Positions 23,173 through 35,733 of a stretch of DNA of 64,000 nucleotides are shown here, piece by piece. Origin of the DNA: Candolleomyces eurysporus (taxonomy: Eukaryota > Basidiomycota > Agaricomycetes > Agaricales > Psathyrellaceae); assembly GCA_027579435.1 (NCBI GenBank), contig JANBPK010001038.1, positions 1 to 64,000 on the forward strand. The letters run 5' to 3'. The position numbers and the translations under genes are program-made. How positions within the stretch are numbered: position 1 is the first letter of the stretch; each line of letters starts with the position of its first letter. Under the pieces are notes generated by a model. The model made no database searches and was not told the origin of the DNA. It saw nothing but the letters and a program-made list of their open reading frames with translations.

Positions 23173-24184
23173 ATGGACTCAAGCACTCCTCAAGGCTCTC
23201 GATTAGCAGATCTACCTCAAGATATTGGGAGGTCGATCTTCCAGATCACGGCTGCGTTAGACGAGGAATCCGGTCGCTCTTGCGCCTTGGTTTCGNAAAA
23301 AATAAATTTATGGTGTGTGCTATAAACGATGAAATGGCTGCCGCCGTTCTGAACGGAATCAAAGGGTAGAGCCCATACTTTACCGCACTGTCATGATCAG
23401 GAACAATATCCAGTTATCGAAATTTTGCACTCTCATTCAATCGTCCAAAAGCAACTCGTCGCGGAAGCGGCCAGAGTTCTTCGCCTTGCATGTCAAGTCC
23501 CTCTCCATCAGTTGTGGTGGCTCTGCTCTGAATTTGAAGGCAACGCTGGCCGTTCTCCGAGCATGCTGTAATGTCGAGTGGTTGGCTTTATGGGGATTCA
23601 ACCGAGATAGACAGACTGCGGCGCTGGATAACCTCCAAACTTTCGTGATATCGCCTTTCATATCCCCCCTACACCTCTCCATTATGACCGTCCTCTTCCC
23701 TCAGAATCGGATTAACTTCTCTCATCCCATCTTCCACAACCTTACTCACCTCCAGTTGATATGGTGTGGCGTGGATAGACTTGCTCGCATAGAATGGGAC
23801 ACACTGGGGACCCTCAAGAATCTGACGCACTTGTCAATCGTACCAGCATTTGGATTAGAAAAAGGGTTCTCCAAATCGATGGGAGAGATCGTGGCCCTTT
23901 GTCCAGAATCCCTTCGAGTGTTCATAATCAGCCTTTCCGATACCCTTTATTTCTGTGAAAGATCCCCTGCTTTTAACGACACGAGGGCCATATCTGAAGG
24001 AGAAGTCGATAGGCGGACGGTTGTTGCTGATACGGGGATCTTCAAGTCCGAGGTAGGCCATTACGGCCCCTGTCGATCGCACGATGACGTGCGTAGAGAC
24101 TGCGCTGGTATCCCCGTCGGAAAAGACTTTTGGACGTTGGCGGAAGATTATATCGAGGCTCGTCGTCGCGGAAGCTCCCTGTAG
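23173..24184 (+). CDS. F-box-like protein, copy 5
   Basis: Exons 23173-23312 (140 nt) and 23365-24184 give 319 residues. An N at 23296 lies in the exon just before an A run. Here, unlike most N positions in the window, keeping it preserves both the 140-nt length and the frame, so it stands for a real base (copies 3 and 4 have A). Motifs: ADLPQDIGRSIFQITAALD, FFALHVKSLSISCGG, VLRACCNVEWLALWGF, IEWDTLGTLKNLTHLSI, and the tail GKDFWTLAEDYIEARRRG, whose arginine run is shorter. It differs from its neighbours mainly after SLRVFIISL, where the sequence covers a variable loop (DTGIFKSEVGHYG). Confidence 0.78.
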
Positions 24185-24365
24185 GTCTGAAGCGTCACTC
24201 TTTTTCCTAGAGTAGTACTAAATGCAGCTCCATATTCTAATATTCCAAATGAAGCTGATACTTAGTATACGTCAGACAATAATACAAAATTTACTTGAGC
24301 AAAGCTTGCAGTGAGTCCGGATGTTCAAGTCGGCACGCTCAATCACCTCAGCAATGAACAAATTC

Positions 24366-24489
24366 GCGTCGGCTTATCTGCTGGCGGACGCGTGGGCCAG
24401 GACGAGGTTATTGAGGGCCACGTTCTTCAGCGAAGGTATAGGGCTGTTAACGTTACGCCAATGGCGGGTCTGAGATAATGCGTGGTCGT
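24366..24489 (+). pseudogene. 3' remnant of a wax-synthase-like gene
   Basis: This stretch matches the last 40 codons and stop region of acyltransferase B: LLADAWARTR against PLVDAWARTG, then TFFSEG against MFFSEG, and finally GTGGTCGTAG, the end of copy B with its stop. The likeness continues about 40 bp into the 3' flank. No upstream coding part remains. It lies between F-box copy 5 and acyltransferase C, so it records another wax-synthase copy that was mostly deleted. Confidence 0.7.
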
Positions 24490-24930
24490 AGATGTGTCGT
24501 GTATGCATGTTTTGGTAGCGATATTAGAGTTCGTACGAGTTGTGGGCTAGTGTAGGTCCAGCTTCGTGGCACGTCTGATCGCGTGATGTGAGGCTGCGGC
24601 TTCGACTGCAACCTGGCAACCTGCCGAGTTTGGCTCCGCATTCACGATCTCAACCCAAGTGAACGGAAGTTGAGTAAGTATGTACCCTCGAGTGTCTTTT
24701 CACGTCCCAGTTCGGAACGCCACAATATGACGTGGAAAATTGTGAAACGCCGCCCGGCAACCCCGCGAAATCGGAATGCTTCAATCAAATGAATTCCCTT
24801 TCCAAACCCTTCGGCAGCTCCGCGACGTGGCCAGCGTGAAGAGGGAGCGAATGGATGCCAGGTGCGTTCTAGATACGCGTCAAAGTCTCTCATTCATCGA
24901 ATACTGACTACAGGATGTAGTATCCTCGGA

Positions 24931-26299
24931 ATGTTCGGTGACCAACTCTCGAATATCGTCCCCTCACCACAGGATCGAGTCCCAATAACCGTCCATCTAT
25001 TCCTACAGCTCTGTTTACCCACATGGATCTGCTACTACGCCACTGCAATTCTCGTCCTGCTTCCAGGTACCTTTCATGCTAGACTTGCATTGCTTCCTGG
25101 AACGCTTTGGTATGCATTTCAGTCTGCGACAAAGCTTGACTTTGTTGCGAGGTACAATGAAGAGAGGTTGGCGTATTTTAATCAGGGGCTGACGGTATGT
25201 GGTTTCTTCCATAGTCTGGGAGTTGTTGATATACACGAACTGACGTATTTATGCATAATTTCAGCTTGGGATGTTCATCATTGCCGTCAGAGCCGTTATA
25301 TGGACCTTTCAAACCGAACCCTTCTACCGAATCCACGACCCCCACGATGATGATACAAAACGAAGTGCTTCGTCCCAAAAACCTCGCACTAGTTCATGTA
25401 CACGGCGAACAGCCATGGACGCTCTGAACCTCATCTGCAACCTCCGCGGTGTAGGCTGGAACTGGTCTTCAAGTAAAGGCAGGCTCTACGTACCCACCGA
25501 GACCCGACCTAGGCATTCCCGTCTCAAGTACCTCCTCTCCACTCTCCTTTCCGCCTTCTTCTCTGCAATAATCTTGGACGTATTCAGGGTTTGCGTTCAG
25601 TCCTTTTCGCCCACCAAATTCTGCTCTCCTCATGGAGACGATAACACCATCTTCGATCATACGCTCCCCCCAATCCAAAAATACTTGCGCTCAAGCCTCA
25701 TAACGCTCCTCTCAGGATTGACAATGCAATACTCCATCCAATTTGGATACGATCTCATGACACTCACTGGAGTAGGGGTGTTAGGGAACGAACCTTGGGA
25801 ATGGCCTCCTTTGTTCGATTGTCCGGTGAAGGCGACCTCGCTTGCGGAGTTTTGGGGTCGGAGGTGGCATCAGCTATTTCGCGATTTGTTCGTTAGTTTC
25901 TTACCTTCGGGAAAGAAGTTGAAGGAGAAGAGAGAGAAAGAAGTCAAAAGGAGTGAAACTGGCCGCGCAACCTCAATCCTGACTGCATTCTTCCTATCAA
26001 CACTCCTCCACGTCGCCGGACTTTGGGGTATGGGACGAGGCATGGGCTTCTGGAGCGTCACCACCTTCTTCCTAATGAACGGGTTAGGAGTCATTTTGGA
26101 GAAGACATGGACACGAGTGACGGGTCACAAAGTCGGAGGAGCACTTGGGTGGGTTTGGACGCTTGTTTGGCTTGTGGGTTGGGGAAACCTTTTGGTCGAT
26201 GTTTGGACAAGGACGGGTGTTATCGCGAGTTTCTCTCATCCTGATGGGAAGAGGCCTATGGACCTCCTTTTGCCATTTATTTCGAAAATTGCTGCATAG
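24931..26299 (+). CDS. wax-synthase-like membrane O-acyltransferase C
   Basis: Exons 24931-25194 and 25265-26299 give about 432 residues. The start at 24931 (MFGDQLSNIVPSPQDRVPIT) is the best in-frame choice, because the tiny first exon of copies A and B has no equivalent that avoids a stop. Motifs: GVGWNWSSSKGRLYVPTETR, PLFDCPVKATSLAEFWGRRW, HQLFRDLFVSF and LLHVAGLWGMGRGM with the likely catalytic histidine. After the HQLFRDLFVS block it carries a lysine- and glutamate-rich insertion of about 20 residues (KKLKEKREKEVKRSE) that copies A and B lack, probably a cytosolic loop. The hydrophobic profile suggests a multi-pass membrane enzyme. The acceptor substrate is unknown. Confidence 0.8.
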
Positions 26300-26481
26300 A
26301 ATAATTTCATAGAGGAGCTGATGTGAAAATCTAGGGCCGGCTCACGAGCTAGTGTTCTGTGAGATAGATAGATAGATGCACTTTATTGAGGAGAATCAAA
26401 ACTACTAAACCTCGCACCTCCGTCACTCTTCTCCGTCGACGTTCCTCGACCCACTACGCTATGTTCCAGAGATATTTGAGA

Positions 26482-27659
26482 TCAATCGCAAATTTTTGAG
26501 TCGTCGATTTGATTCCGCGATGAATCGGAACGTAAGTCGAGCCCACGACTTCTAGTCATGGTTCTGCATCTGAGAAATTGCAGGTAATAAGAATCGCATT
26601 TCTCCACGCAAAAAAGGGGTCGCACCTGTAGCATCCTTCGACGAAGACGTTCCTCTATCTTCTCCTCTGCCAGTGTCCAAAAGTCTTTCCCAACAGGAAT
26701 ACCAGCCAAATCTCGGATTATGTCCTCATAACTTCTGATTATTGGATCCAGTGTAATTGTTGCGGGTTTGACCGTTCCCACTGGCGCGTAAGCTGCTACT
26801 GCCCGCACATCAACCTCGCCTTCATCAATAGCCTTTGTACCAGCAAACTCTCTGTTCGATTCTTGAAAATAGGGGTCTCCGAGCCAGATAATGAAGACTT
26901 GGAGAGAAGAGGGGCAGAGGCCTATGGTTTCTCCGACCCATTGGGAGCACTCCGGCACCTCATCGAACTCCAAACAAAACGAAATGTGAGTAAGGCGAGG
27001 GAGATGCTGTAGCGTACTCCAATCTGCTCCGCGTACCAAGCCAGATTGGTTAGCCTGCCACACTAGGTCGACATGTGTTGCGTTTTGGAAGGAGGGATAG
27101 GAGAAGCAGAATTGCTTTTTCGGGAACAAACTGCTATTGAAGGAGAGTTGGCGTAGCGAAAGCTCGGGAGATCTGATAAAGCTCTGAAGGGTATCTGCAC
27201 TTGAGGAGGGCTCCTCCGGAGCTCGCGTTAGGTCCCATAGTACCAATATCTCGACATTTCTGCATGCTTTCAGGATGGCTAGGATCGTCGCAGGACGTTG
27301 GGTATCTTCATCGTATATTTCGGGGATGACAAGCACCTTCACATGCAAGCTGAAAAAGTCCCTGGGTTTCGACGACTCCGGATGTTGGATGATGCGACAG
27401 AGGTTCCCTAATTGCCAGCCCGCCCGTATGATGATGGTGCGGTAAAGTATCGGTTCAACCCTTGGAGAGTGGTTTGAGTAAATGATCATGTTGCTGGAGT
27501 ACGCTTTCAAAGCACGTACCAAATCTTGATCTTTCTCGATACCAAAGCACACGAACGACCGGTTCTTTTATCCATCTCTGCGACGAATTCGAAGATAAGC
27601 TTGCCTACGTCCTCGGGCAGGTCTGAGAAACGAAAATCATCCAGGGGATATGAGCCCAT
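26482..27659 (-). CDS. F-box-like protein, copy 6
   Basis: Minus-strand copy, exons 27659-27520 (140 nt) and 27460-26482, about 372 residues. The F-box core is SDLPEDVGKLIFEFVAEMD then GRSCALVS. The body has VEPILYRTIIIRAGWQLG, FFSLHVKVLVIPE, AILKACRNVEILVLWDL, DWSTLQHLPRLTHISF, SLQVFIIWLGD and GKDFWTLAEEKIEERLRRR. The C-terminus runs about 45 residues past the usual end. A donor-like GTGCGACC follows the codon pair CTACAG near 26632, so a last intron may shorten it. It belongs to a second subfamily with copies 7, 8 and 9 (EPILYRTI, FALHVK with R in place of H at the YHT site, EIMER-type tail). Confidence 0.75.
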
Positions 27660-27726
27660 TAAGTAGAGTAAAGATGTTGAGATGGTCGTTCGAGGTGAAG
27701 GATGGCTGCCCGATCAGTTACTGGAC

Positions 27727-27756
27727 AAGCTTATCGATCGATGATTCCGGGCGCCA
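27727..27756 (-). promoter_or_regulatory. conserved upstream element of F-box copy 6
   Basis: Read on the minus strand: TTGGCGCCCGGAATCATC followed by GATCGATAAGCTT, ending about 70 bp before the start at 27659. It has the same two blocks as the plus-strand copies with a shorter spacer. Confidence 0.45.
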
Positions 27757-28048
27757 ACTTCAGGTGCCGACTGATCATTGAGCTTTAAGCCCAACGGATC
27801 AGACTCGGACGTTCTTTGACGCTTGATAGAAAGGCGCTCGATGCCCAATGTCCGGCCCAAAGTAGGTATGCATGGCTTAGATGTGTATAATGCAACTCTA
27901 CTGGACCCCCTCCTCCCCTCCTTCCTGGTCGCGTTCCTTCACCACAACAATGTGCAGGAGGGGCAATCTATCGAAAAGCCGGCATTGTATTGAGGGCTAC
28001 TCTTGGCCTCTGAAAGACTTCAAGTTTACGGAGTCCGATCGTATTTCT

Positions 28049-29045
28049 CTAGTTGGGACGAAGGCGTTCCTCTATCTCGTCCTCAGCCACTATCGAAAAA
28101 TATTTCCCAACAGGAGGATCGGCGAGATCTCTCACTCCGTCTTCTTCACTCAGTATCACCAGATTCAACGGCGTGATGGCTCTGGGTGCAAAGTGAGCAA
28201 CGACCGACCGCACATCAGCCTGGCCTTCATCAATTGCCTTTACCCCAGGGAATTCCACATTTGATTCCACGAAGTAGGATGTTGCAAGCCAGACAATAAA
28301 AGCCCAAAGGGACGGAGGTCTATTGCCTCTTTGACCCATTGGGAGCACCCTGCACACTGAAAGATATGAAGTGAAGTGAGAAGTGAGTCAGGTGAGGGGG
28401 GTGTTGTACCGTGGTCTTGTCTACTTTCTTTGCGAGATGCGTTTGACTGGCAGCATCGACCTCTCCGTATAGTAGATTCACATGAGTGCGTTTTCAAGTA
28501 TGGGATGGGAGAATCGGACTTGTATTTCTGGAAATAAACCGCTAAAAATTGAGAAACAGGATGGAGAGAGTTCACGAGAGGTTACAAACCCTCGCATGTC
28601 GTTCAGACCAGAACCAGACCGCCACCAATAAAACGATGGCGTTCATAGTCCCAATATATCAACATGGTGGCATGCTTTGATAGTGACCAAGGGTTGCATG
28701 AGATCATAGTCGCCGAAATCTTCAACAATGGCAAGTCCCTTGACATGTAAGTTGAAGGAGCTCGGGTGCTCCGCTGACTCGGGATCTTGAATGATACGGC
28801 AGAGGTTTCTTAGTTCACTGGGTTTCTATATAATATTGCGCTAAAGAATTGGTTCTAACCTTGGAGAGCGGTTCATGAGCAAACGGTTAAGCCTCTGAAT
28901 AAGCGTGTACTAGAGCTTGACCTTCCTTGATGTCAAAGCACAGGAATGACCGGTTGCTTGATCCAACTCTGCAATGAATTCGAATATCAGCTTGCCTACG
29001 TCTTCGGACAAGTCGGAGAAACGAAATGTTTCAACGAAGTCCAAG
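28049..29045 (-). pseudogene. F-box-like protein, copy 7, dead
   Basis: The first exon is readable (29045 to about 28907): ETFRFSDLSEDVGKLIFEF and GHSCALTSRKVKL. Its splice-site tryptophan codon is TAG. The second exon begins LEPIL, hits stops at once, and is recoverable only piecewise: PSSFNLHVKGLAIVEDFGD, then frame-shifted fragments near 28400, then VEFPGVKAIDEGQADVRSVV and PVGKYFSIVAEDEIEERLR (28260-28049), where KDFW has become KYFS. Many stops and frame changes show an old pseudogene. It is closest to copies 6 and 8. Confidence 0.75.
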
Positions 29046-29458
29046 ACCACAAGGTTTGCCAACATCAGGTGGAGATCACAGTTGAACGTAGACGTCAATT
29101 GCTGCTCGTGTATCGATGGACCCTAAATTGAGTGTCCGATATTCAGTTTGAAAGTCGCAATAATACTTTGACAAAACGTATGGATTTACAGAGGACTTCT
29201 CAGGAGTTGCACCATGTACTAATTGGAAGCTACGGAGAGCAGTAACCTGAGGGTTTATGGTTTTAACGTGCTTGTACTTAGTATAAATCAAATTCACTCT
29301 ATCCACGTATGAGTTTTGCGTCCACCAAACCTCTAGACATCCAGATGGTAGCCAGCATTCAATCAGAGTACTCAGAATCTGAAGTTCAGTTTCTGATGGC
29401 CGTTCTACGAGATAGCTGGGATCAATGATAGAAATGAGCTAGTCAGGCGGCTGAGCTA

Positions 29459-30562
29459 CTATCCTGCAAGGCACATGCGATCGTTGTGCATTTGGTTAGT
29501 AAAGCCAAAGCGCATTGGCAAGACAAAGGATGCTAAGAGGCTCACCTGCGTTTCTCTTAGACGTCGCCGTTCCTCAATGAATTCTTCCGCGAGAGTCCAA
29601 AAATCTTTTCCAACCGGGACACCCGCGCAGTCTCTGACGACGTCCTTGTAGGAGCGAAGAATTGGATGCACGCCGCACGGGGTTGGCAAAAAATCTCCCA
29701 TATATGCCACGACCGCGCGGCCGTCAACATTCCCATCTTGAATAGCCTTGACTCGTTCAAATTCTTCGCTCAGCATATCATTGAAGTAGGATGTAGGGTA
29801 AAGCCAGAGGATAATGACCCGAAGAGAGCGAGGGCAGAGATCCACAGTTTTTTGAACCCATCGGTCGCACTTCTCCATATAGAATGAGCAGTAAACCGAG
29901 AAATGCGTCAGGCAGGGGAGATGTCTGAGGGTGTCCCAGCGTACTTCATCCCCGGGCCCGTCACTGCCCAGGTCGCGCTCCTCCCATACTAGCTCCACAT
30001 GTGTAGCATTCTGGAAGATGGGATAGGAGAAGTGCACTTGATCACTCGGAAATATGCTGCTGACAATGGAAATCCAGCGTGGGGAAAGTTCAGGGGAGGC
30101 GATAAAGTCGCGAAAGTGTTTGAGCTCGGGCAGTGGACTTGGGGTATTCCACAGCGCCAATATTTCAACAGTGTGGCATGCTTTGAGGATTGACAGAACT
30201 TGCGTGGCGTATTGTTGACGATCATTGGTGATAATAATCGACTTGACATGCGAGGCAAAGAAATCTGGGGATTTCGTGGAAACGTGATTGACATCCGCAA
30301 CGATCGCACAGAGCTTCCCCAGCTGCTCTTCATCTTCTATGATAAGAGTACGGTACAGGATCGGCTCAATCCTTGATTCTTGCGGTGGGCAGATGAGCTT
30401 GGTACGGGAGCGTAGCACCTACCAGGCATTGACCTTTCTTGATACCAAAGCGCAAGAGCGGCCTACTTCTTGATCCAACTCTACGACGAATTCGAATACA
30501 AGTCGGCCAACATCTTCAGGTAAATCGGAGAAACGGAAATTTTCCGTGAGATTCTGGCTCAT
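29459..30562 (-). CDS. F-box-like protein, copy 8
   Basis: Exons 30562-30423 (140 nt, from the ATG of MSQNLTENFRF) and 30371-29459, 350 residues. An ATG 54 nt further upstream is in frame, but the downstream one matches the family. F-box core: SDLPEDVGRLVFEFVVELD then GRSCALVSRKVNAW. Body: IEPILYRTLIIEDEEQLGKL, FFASHVKSIIIT, SILKACHTVEILALWN, RWDTLRHLPCLTHFSV, SLRVIILWLYPTSYF, GKDFWTLAEEFIEERRR. Near the end GAAACGCAG is followed by GTGAGC, and a CCTTGCAG lies at 29463-29470. A final intron there would give a short tail ending at a TGA near 29446 instead of 29459. Confidence 0.78.
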
Positions 30563-30611
30563 GATGTGGTCGTTTGAGTCAAAGATCGAGGTCTGTGGTT
30601 GTCGATGAGTG

Positions 30612-30648
30612 ATCATCGATCATCAATCATCTCAAGGGTTCGGGCGCC
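30612..30648 (-). promoter_or_regulatory. conserved upstream element of F-box copy 8
   Basis: On the minus strand: CGGCGCCCGAACC, then GATGATCGATGATCAC, about 50-85 bp before the start at 30562. The second block is ATCGATGA, not ATCGATAAG. Confidence 0.4.
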
Positions 30649-30786
30649 GACTGATAAGATCAGCAAAGGAATCCATTCTCTATCTCCAACCAAACTTTTG
30701 TGTGTACAATCCTACTAGACGCCCAGATAATAGAATCCCCGAGACTCTCAACTCAGAAGCTTTATTCCCGTCTCAGGGCGCTTGTC

Positions 30787-32500
30787 TTAACTATCACGAT
30801 GTGTAATAGGACTCATCTCGATCAGAACCCCGTCTTGAATTGTGAACTGCTGGTGGTTCTGTCGCCTATAGCTGATTTCTCGAACATGCAAGATCATGCG
30901 AGTAGAAAGAGTCGCGTGCAGAACTCTTTGAAGCCTGAAAGGAAGTTGACCAAACCAGAACACCTTGAAATAGCAGGAGTACTTACGCAGCTGTGAAAAA
31001 CCTGAATACAGTCTGAACAATCGATATGAAAGCCTTGAGCACGACGTTGGCATTTGAAAGGAGCTCGACTCACCGGTCCTGTAAAATTGACAACGATATT
31101 TGCAATAGACAATACTAATAGTAGAATTTCAGTAGAGCCTTCACCAACAGTCGATCAACTTACAAGTCAGAAGAACAAAATAAAAGACCCCATCGCGATA
31201 AAGAATGGTAACGATAGGACTCTTCAAACTCCAATGGTCCTGGTAGCTTATCCAGAAGCTGATACCAGTGAGAACTGCTCGATGTCAGCCATCAACTATA
31301 GGGAGGAATGGGAATATGCTCACGAGCCTCGTTCGCTAATATCAGAACCCAGTAAAATAAGGTTCCAATCTTACTCTTTCGGAGGAGCGAGCAGGGAGAT
31401 ATTGACCGGAGAGGCATGGCTNGGGGGACGGTCTCTCATTCACTGTTAGACGAGATAGCGACGGGGAGATATTAAGAATAGCGCACAAGAACCGCTCCTC
31501 ACGTTGTGTGTAATCAGGTAGACAGTGGCAGTATGGTACAGCTATCAAAGGAGGAGTCGAACCTGCAAGAAAGCGATGAATACTAATATGGCTCACGCAC
31601 CACGCATTGAGAGATGAGATACGTCTTCATGATTGGGCTCCGTAGCGACAGAGCGTACAGTCGAACAAACATAATCCCTATTCACGATCGTAGAGGCTCA
31701 GTATGAAGGGCACTCGAGACAAGGGTTCAAAGACTAACATTCCGCCAACGAAATTCCGATCCCATACAGGACTGCACACAGCGCATCGTAACATTTATGA
31801 GAAGTGCTTCGGCAGTAGGGTTCATGAAAGTCAAATACCTGGGTGTGCACGACTCAGTTTCTCACACACAGATTGCGAGGCTCTTGTGTTGAGTCGATCT
31901 GAGCGAAGCGGGGCAAAAAGAGAACGTCAGGACGACCCTTATTAATGTTCGAAAGGCAAACCGTGATGCTTGCAGAAAAGGTATAGCGAGAATTCAATAA
32001 AGATGAAATATCGGCATGCAAGGTATACGAAATCGACCAGCTTCAATCGACGTTTTGACCATACATGAGCCACCTGTCAGATGAAAACGTGTAGGTGATT
32101 AGTATCGATGACAAGTACCATGGATACGCACCTCTAAAGGAAAGGTATGGATATAATCCGCCACCTACAGCAATTTATGACGTAAGAGACAAGAAAGTAT
32201 CAGCAGCGTAGAGTAACAAACATACCAGCACCACACCCGCAGCGACTAGAATTTTAACAGCGTGGTTTTCGAATTTGTAGGATGAGACGTGAATGTTAGC
32301 AGGCACGTGTGACTAGATGTAATCCAAAGTTCGCTACCAGCGTACCTTCAATGTACTTGAAATAAAAAATTAGCTCAGAAAGTCCAATTCCAGCGACAAT
32401 GTGTAAGGTCAAAACGCACCCGGGATATTTGCTGCTCCTTCAACATTATTTGAGCTTGAGGTCCCCATTCGTACCCTGACAGTGCAATTCGTTCGCCCAT
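30787..32500 (-). CDS. DUF6533-type seven-helix membrane protein A
   Basis: A gene of many short exons. The start is MGERIALSGYEWGPQ (32500), with first helix segments reading LVAAGVVLVADYIHTFPLE and VAHVWSKRRLKLVDFVYLA, the latter followed by CRYF. Further exons give LGIMFVRLYALSLRS, a membrane stretch LFYWVLILANEA, the family hallmark SPIVTILYRDGVFYFVLL (about 31230-31180), and a C-terminal RVLHATLSTRMILHVREI before the stop at 30787. This order matches the agaricomycete DUF6533 family of seven-helix proteins of unknown function. An N at 31422 falls in or near an exon. Exact exon borders are not all resolved. It is a tandem paralogue of 33080-34856. Confidence 0.6.
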
Positions 32501-33079
32501 GGTGTCAAACGAGAGTCGCAGGAAGAAGACAGGGAGGGTAATGAGCAGGAAAGAGGGCCTCAAATATCGGCAAACCATTCAGACTGTGCACCCCTCGTGC
32601 ACAACAACGTGGATAACATCGGTAAGCCATGAGGAGAGGAAATTGATGCTTGCTTCTCTACCCAACATACGACAAGCATTTAACTCCGGTAATTCGACAC
32701 TTTAAGTTGCGGTTACTATCGCTGACTTTTCCAAAAGTTAGCTATTTATAGTGCGTTACGCTGTGCACTTTACTTCATCGGCCGCCGGAGGTCGAGGCCA
32801 GCCAAACTGGGGACTCGTCGTGACGAGGACGGGTAGGAACTTACTCTTTTGGAACATAATGGGCCCCACGAGAACAAACGACGACAAACGAACTATGCAA
32901 GGGCCGGAATATCCAGCCGATTGGCATCACCTCCATGATCACTGGGAGGCAGTTCCGGAATCGAAAGCGATGGACATAAGGTTCATCACAACTCATGTAT
33001 CGAGCTATCGGACCCTGATTTCAAGATGGTAAGTGCCATTATCAGCTCCCGCAAACTAATCGGGAATAAACTACTTCTA

Positions 33080-34856
33080 CTACCCTTCCGTTGGATGCAT
33101 CGTTGACAGCTCTATGGTAGTCTGGTCTATTGGCCCATCACTTACTTCTCTGAAGCCTCCATCTCTAATCGTATAGCGTTGGTGTCTGTGCCGCTTGTCG
33201 ATTTCCCGAGCATGTAGAATCATGCGAGTAGAAAGGATGGTGTGCATGACTCGTTGAAATCTAGGTACGCAGTCCGTCCGAAAAGATCAAGGTTTTGGAT
33301 AAGGACAAAGAATGGAGGGAGGAAACAGCGTACTCTGCAACAAAGGACCTAAAAACAAACTGATAGACAGCAGCAGCAGAATAAGCCGGATCAGTAACGG
33401 GTAATATTTACGAAGGAAAAAGCTTTCCGCTCACAGGTCCGACGAAAATTGTAGTGATCATGGCGCCTGACAGCGCTATCAAGAGCGCAAAAGAAAAGGC
33501 AAAGGAAGGGCAAAGATAAAGTTAGTTTCGTCATACAGGAACTGAACATAGTCCCTGTCGCACCTGTCAGAACGATGACATAAAGAACACCATCCCGACA
33601 TATGATCGTCACGATCGGGCTGTTCGTGTCCCAGTGATGTTGGCAGCATGTCCAAAGGCTTATCAAGGTGAGGACTAGCAGGTAGTATTAATCATTCGGC
33701 CGCAAGATGGAAAATGGTCAATTACTTACGAATTTCGTTCACCAACACGAATATCCATATCCAGAAGAGCGATCTCTGATCCTTCTGTAATACTCCACAG
33801 GGAAATATCAGTTGGAGAGGCATAACTGGAGGCTTGTCTTCAGTTCAGAGAGGCAGGCTATTAGATGCACACAAAGAATTGAAGGACGATAGGAAAAGAA
33901 CGCACAACGAGCGGTGATTAAGCTCCATGCCAGCAGGGATGCCACGCCGATATGATACACCTGTCGGAAGATACTCTATCAGATTTTACACATTGGGACA
34001 TGTCACAAACACACCGCAAACTGTACGATCAGGAAGGTCTTCATCCGAGGAATTTGGACTGAGAGGGCGTGAACCTGAACGAACATGATACCTAGCGTCG
34101 CATGATCTATGACCATTTCTTTGGCAGAGATCACGGGCTAGAACAGCACTTACATTCTGCCAAGGAGATACCAATCATATAAAGGACTGTAGAACAGATG
34201 CTTTAGAGTCACTACTATACCCGAAAGATATGAGTGAAAGGACACTTACTTGGCGCCCCGACTACCAGTCCCTTACAAACACTCAGCGAGCTCCCTGAAT
34301 TAAACCGATCTGTGATATAGAACCACAAGGGCAAGGTTTAGGGTAGGAAACGAGGAAAAGGAAACGTGATACTTCCAGAAATGTGCGAATAGAAGGTCAA
34401 AAACCGCGAAATAGCGGCAAACGAGATAGAGTGCGTCCACGAGCGTCCACGAGCGTTTCCTCCAAACATAAGACACCTGCGTTGGACTTGAGATGGACGT
34501 TATGTTTGGAAGAAACGCTCCAAACGTACTTCGAGAGGTAACGTCTGGAGATAATCCGCAAGCTAGAGTAAATTGCCAATGGGGAACCCGATTTCGTAAG
34601 TCTACGAAATACACGAGGGTGAATTAGAATTAAGCTTGCACTCACCAATAGCACCAACCCAGCCACTGCAGCGGGGGTTGAAAATAGGATGTCCATGTCA
34701 ACCCCAAATATGATGATGATCACCAGGGGCCGTACCTTCGATCCACTTTCTCGTACAATCAGCGCCCGATACGATGCGTACGATTGCAAAATTCAGTATG
34801 CTCACTTTGGATATCTGATTGTTTCTTAAAGCCGCTTCAATGTCGTGTAGGTCCAT
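33080..34856 (-). CDS. DUF6533-type seven-helix membrane protein B
   Basis: The start MDLHDIEAALRNNQISK (34856) is followed by several exons. One is a short exon reading LADYLQTLPLE, flanked by a TCTAG acceptor and a GTACGT donor; the next begins VSYVWRKRSWTLVDALYLVC. Later blocks are LGIMFVQVHALSVQIPR, SLFWIWIFVLVNE, the hallmark NSPIVTIICRDGVLYVIVL, GAMITTIFVGPVSG and RVMHTILSTRMILHAREID, ending at 33080. The block order and intron positions follow paralogue A about 0.6 kb downstream. I infer a seven-pass membrane protein; no ligand or pathway is known. A direct repeat of ACGAGCGTCC near 34440 is a local duplication in the WTLVDA exon region. Confidence 0.6.
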
Positions 34857-35733
34857 GTCGTCTGAGTCTTAACAGCAGTCGGCCAGAAGAAATGCCAAGG
34901 GCGGAAGGAGATGGACGGGAGCTGGGAGCCTGGCTGGAAGGATGTGAAGGTGCAAGGAAGGGTAATCATGATGAAACACGCAGGACGATCGTTCTACATA
35001 TCCATACCCTCCGTGCAGCCAGCGCATGTACAGCTGCGTGGATGGATAGCATTGCTCTGGTTGGACGGACCCTGAACAGTCGTCAGTAAAACGATCAACC
35101 CATGAGGTGAATTGTCGGCGTACCTATCCGGAGGTGCTGAGTATATACATATGTTGAATGCAAACCCATCATTTCATTCCGGCGAATAGACTATGAGGGT
35201 GCGGTTGACCTGGCGCAGGTCCGGAAGAACCAGAGAGAGGGTAAGTAGGCAAATCGTGCTGTGTTAGCCGAAGGCCCAGGCCCTCGTATAATGGCCACAA
35301 TTTAATCAGGTAACAGGCACTATGGCGGGATCGTCGAGATTTCTCCATTGAATATTAGGATCGTACAGTTTTCCTTTCACAGAAAGACATAATCGGATCA
35401 TCAAAACGTTTTATTGCTGCAGCTGGATGAGGACGGTCGGCAAAGGGTCTAGCTTAATAGAACTCTAAAGAGGAAGGGAAAGAAGAACGTTAGAACAAAT
35501 CACAGGATCGCAGGGACAGAAGGAAGGAACAAAGTGAATACTCACAGATGATCGAAATACATAAAAGTAGGGTCCATGGGATGATAGAACACTGGCAAGG
35601 AACATCAGTCGCCAGCCGCATATAATACATATGAAACGCACTCACGAACCCGAACAAATAAAAGTTAGGCATGTACAACAACAAAAAATTGAACGAAACA
35701 TATCATAGCGTGTCATAAAATAAAATCGAAAAA
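34857..35733. other. gene-free spacer
   Basis: Between the DUF6533 pair and the F-box/LRR gene I see only short overlapping frames with no motif. Confidence 0.4.

Noticed and set aside
26361..26378. GATA-type microsatellite
   Set aside because: About four units only; not informative.
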